14,749 bases of DNA from Gammaproteobacteria bacterium (lineage in GTDB: Bacteria > Pseudomonadota > Gammaproteobacteria > DAOWEP01): positions 1 to 14,749 of the forward strand of contig DAOWEP010000135.1 of assembly GCA_030638455.1 (NCBI GenBank). The letters run 5' to 3'. Below the pieces are notes generated by a model that saw only the letters and a program-made list of their open reading frames with translations, was not told the origin of the DNA and made no database searches. Below are positions 13,665 through 14,749 of the stretch, one piece after another (the stretch's first letter is position 1; the number at the start of each line of letters is the position of its first letter). The position numbers were made by a program, and so were the translations under genes.

Positions 13665-14144
13665 ATGAAAATATCAGCAGTCTATCCGGGGACTTTTGAT
13701 CCCATTACAAAGGGACATATGGATCTTGTGGAACGTGCTACCCGGTTATTCGATAAGGTAATCGTAGCGGTTGCGGCTAATCCATCCAAACAGCCTGCCT
13801 TTACAGAGGATGAACGTGTCAGCCTGGCGAGTGAGGTGCTGGCAGATATGGAAGGGGTAGAGGTGTGCAGTTTCGATAGCCTGTTGGTGGATTTTGTTCG
13901 TGAACGTGATGCCCGCGTGATTCTCAGGGGTTTACGTGCCGTGTCGGATTTTGAATATGAATTCCAGTTGGCTGGTATGAACCGGCATCTTGAACCCAAA
14001 ATAGAAACCCTGTTTCTGACTCCTGCTGAGCAGTATTCCTATATTTCTTCGAGTCTTGTCAGGGAGATATCTACTCTGGGGGGCGATGTATCCCACTTTG
14101 TACATCCCGCTGTAGAGGCTGCATTGAATAGAAGAATGCGCTAA
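13665..14144 (+). CDS. coaD: Pantetheine-phosphate adenylyltransferase
   Basis: Catalyses the fourth step of coenzyme A synthesis, transfer of AMP from ATP to 4'-phosphopantetheine, in the cytoplasm. The 159 residues have the nucleotidyltransferase motif TKGH at 15-18 (YPGTFDPITKGHMDL), the substrate-binding RGLRAVSDFEYE (88-99), and ISSSLVRE (127-134) near the C-terminus. Length matches the hexameric bacterial enzyme. The start ATG has AAGGAT eight bases upstream. It lies 88 bases after rsmD; that gap contains no convincing promoter or terminator, so co-transcription with rsmD is possible. Confidence 0.98.
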   Translation: MKISAVYPGTFDPITKGHMDLVERATRLFDKVIVAVAANPSKQPAFTEDERVSLASEVLADMEGVEVCSFDSLLVDFVRERDARVILRGLRAVSDFEYEFQLAGMNRHLEPKIETLFLTPAEQYSYISSSLVREISTLGGDVSHFVHPAVEAALNRRMR

Positions 14145-14203
14145 TATACTCATATTGGGTTTTCCCGTCAGAAGAAAGACCACACTAAGTCAGGAATTAA
14201 ATT

Positions 14204-14458
14204 ATGGCATTAATAATCACCGATGAATGTATTAACTGTGATGTTTGCGAGCCGGAATGTCCGAATGGCGCGATTACACAGGGTGATGAAATCTATGTAA
14301 TTGACCCGGACTTATGTACTGAATGTGTAGGACACTACGAAACATCGCAGTGTGTGGATGTATGCCCGGTAGACTGCATACCAAAAGACCCAAGCCATGA
14401 AGAAACCGAGGATCAACTCATGGCCAAATACAAGAAGCTGATGGGGGAAACGGCCTGA
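14204..14458 (+). CDS. YfhL-type 2[4Fe-4S] ferredoxin
   Basis: An 84-residue cytoplasmic electron carrier. Cysteines C9, C12, C15 and C19 form the first CxxCxxCxxxCP motif; C38, C41, C50 and C54 form the second, in which eight residues separate the second and third cysteines (CVGHYETSQC). A ninth cysteine is C58. The long loop in the second motif and the C-terminal helix (about 65-82) are typical of the Alvin/YfhL class, whose clusters have unusually low potentials. The start is preceded by CAGGA. A possible promoter, TTGAAT (14124-14129) and TATACT (14145-14150), has a short 15-base spacer. The gene often follows coaD in this class. A terminator follows 23 bases after the stop. Confidence 0.95.
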   Translation: MALIITDECINCDVCEPECPNGAITQGDEIYVIDPDLCTECVGHYETSQCVDVCPVDCIPKDPSHEETEDQLMAKYKKLMGETA

Positions 14459-14481
14459 GGATTTTATCTGCGTTCAAATTC

Positions 14482-14514
14482 AAAAAGCCCTCACTATTCA
14501 GTGGGGGCTTTTTT
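14482..14514 (+). terminator. Rho-independent terminator after the ferredoxin gene
   Basis: A 14-bp stem (AAAAAGCCCTCACT / AGTGGGGGCTTTTT, one G-T pair) with an ATTC loop ends in six T residues. The A-run on its left side means it can act in both directions, but no gene reads toward it from the right within the window. It closes the rsmD-coaD-fdx block. Confidence 0.93.
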
Positions 14515-14523
14515 ATTGGGTTA

Positions 14524-14552
14524 TTAGCAATCATCCCGACAGGCCATATAAT
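14524..14552 (+). promoter_or_regulatory. Sigma-70 promoter of the gamma-glutamyltransferase gene
   Basis: TTAGCA (14524-14529), a 17-base spacer and a perfect TATAAT (14547-14552). Transcription would start near 14559, giving a leader of about 33 bases. Its place between the ferredoxin terminator and the next gene fits a new transcription unit. Confidence 0.7.
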
Positions 14553-14591
14553 ATGGATACTGATTATTGGAAGAAAATAAAAATTGATTGA

Positions 14592-14749
14592 ATGTTTAAG
14601 AATATGAAACGTGGGTTCCAGATATTTCTGTTGCTGTTTTTTTCACAGGCAGCATTTTCAGGTGAGCAACCATCTGCAAATGCTATTGCCAGTGCCCACC
14701 CGATAGCGACGGTAGTAGGCCATAGAATTCTTGAGGCAGGCGGTAATGC
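14592..14749 (+). CDS. ggt: Gamma-glutamyltransferase, N-terminal part (runs off the right edge)
   Basis: Only about 52 codons are present. The product starts MFKNMKRGFQIFLLLFFSQA, a signal peptide ending near FSG, followed by AIASAHPIATVVGHRILEAGGNA. This last segment is the conserved beginning of mature periplasmic gamma-glutamyltranspeptidases (typically A-x-A-S-x-HPLAT-x-A-G-x-x-IL-x-x-GGNA-x-DAA). These enzymes cleave glutathione and transfer its glutamyl group; the self-cleaving Thr lies beyond the window. Two in-frame ATGs, at 14592 and 14604, are both possible; a stop immediately precedes the first. Neither has a strong ribosome binding site. The family call rests on the N-terminus only. 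Confidence 0.8.
   Translation, partial: MFKNMKRGFQIFLLLFFSQAAFSGEQPSANAIASAHPIATVVGHRILEAGGN

Noticed and set aside
13682..13999. A 105-codon minus-strand open frame
   Set aside because: Antisense to coaD; no ribosome binding site and no recognisable motif.

Overview
This window looks like a chromosomal segment of an aerobic gammaproteobacterium outside the Enterobacterales. Three things suggest this. The block rpoH-ftsX-ftsE-ftsY-M16-M16-rsmD-coaD-fdx is a gammaproteobacterial arrangement, also known from Pseudomonas. The cytochrome oxidase cluster coxB-coxA-ctaG-coxC-(DUF2909)-SURF1 has the order usual in that class. Base composition is moderate. Genus and species cannot be read from the sequence. 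Nothing indicates a phage, plasmid or genomic island, apart from one repeat-rich intergenic patch.

Layout. (1) 1-4744 is a respiratory block. On the minus strand coxB (with a fused cytochrome c domain), coxA, the copper chaperone gene ctaG and coxC form a tight operon encoding an aa3-type oxidase and one assembly factor. The small DUF2909 membrane-protein gene lies on the opposite strand between coxC and the start of a SURF1-family assembly gene that runs off the left edge. (2) 4745-6159 is about 1.4 kb with no credible protein gene. It has an AT-rich half that ends in a strong plus-strand terminator, and a GC-richer half that is a repeat patch with a 29-bp direct repeat and a 22-bp inverted repeat. 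(3) 6160-9987, all minus strand, carries ftsY, ftsE and ftsX (SRP receptor and divisome ABC transporter), followed by rpoH (sigma-32). (4) 10069-14749, all plus strand, carries a pair of secreted M16-family proteins (one with an intact zinc site, one without), rsmD, coaD and a YfhL-type ferredoxin closed by a good terminator. After it comes a sigma-70 promoter and the first 52 codons of a gamma-glutamyltransferase.

The most notable signal is the rpoH control region (7024-7213). Reading toward rpoH it contains a sigma-70-like promoter, then a very good sigma-E (RpoE) promoter (GGAACTT-N16-TCTAA), then a CIRCE element (9-bp arms, 9-bp spacer, one arm mismatch), the known operator of the heat-shock repressor HrcA. 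The predicted sigma-E start falls at the upstream edge of the CIRCE, and a further sigma-70-like -35/-10 pair lies mostly within the CIRCE arms. This predicts that envelope stress, HrcA/GroEL status and housekeeping transcription all converge on sigma-32 synthesis.
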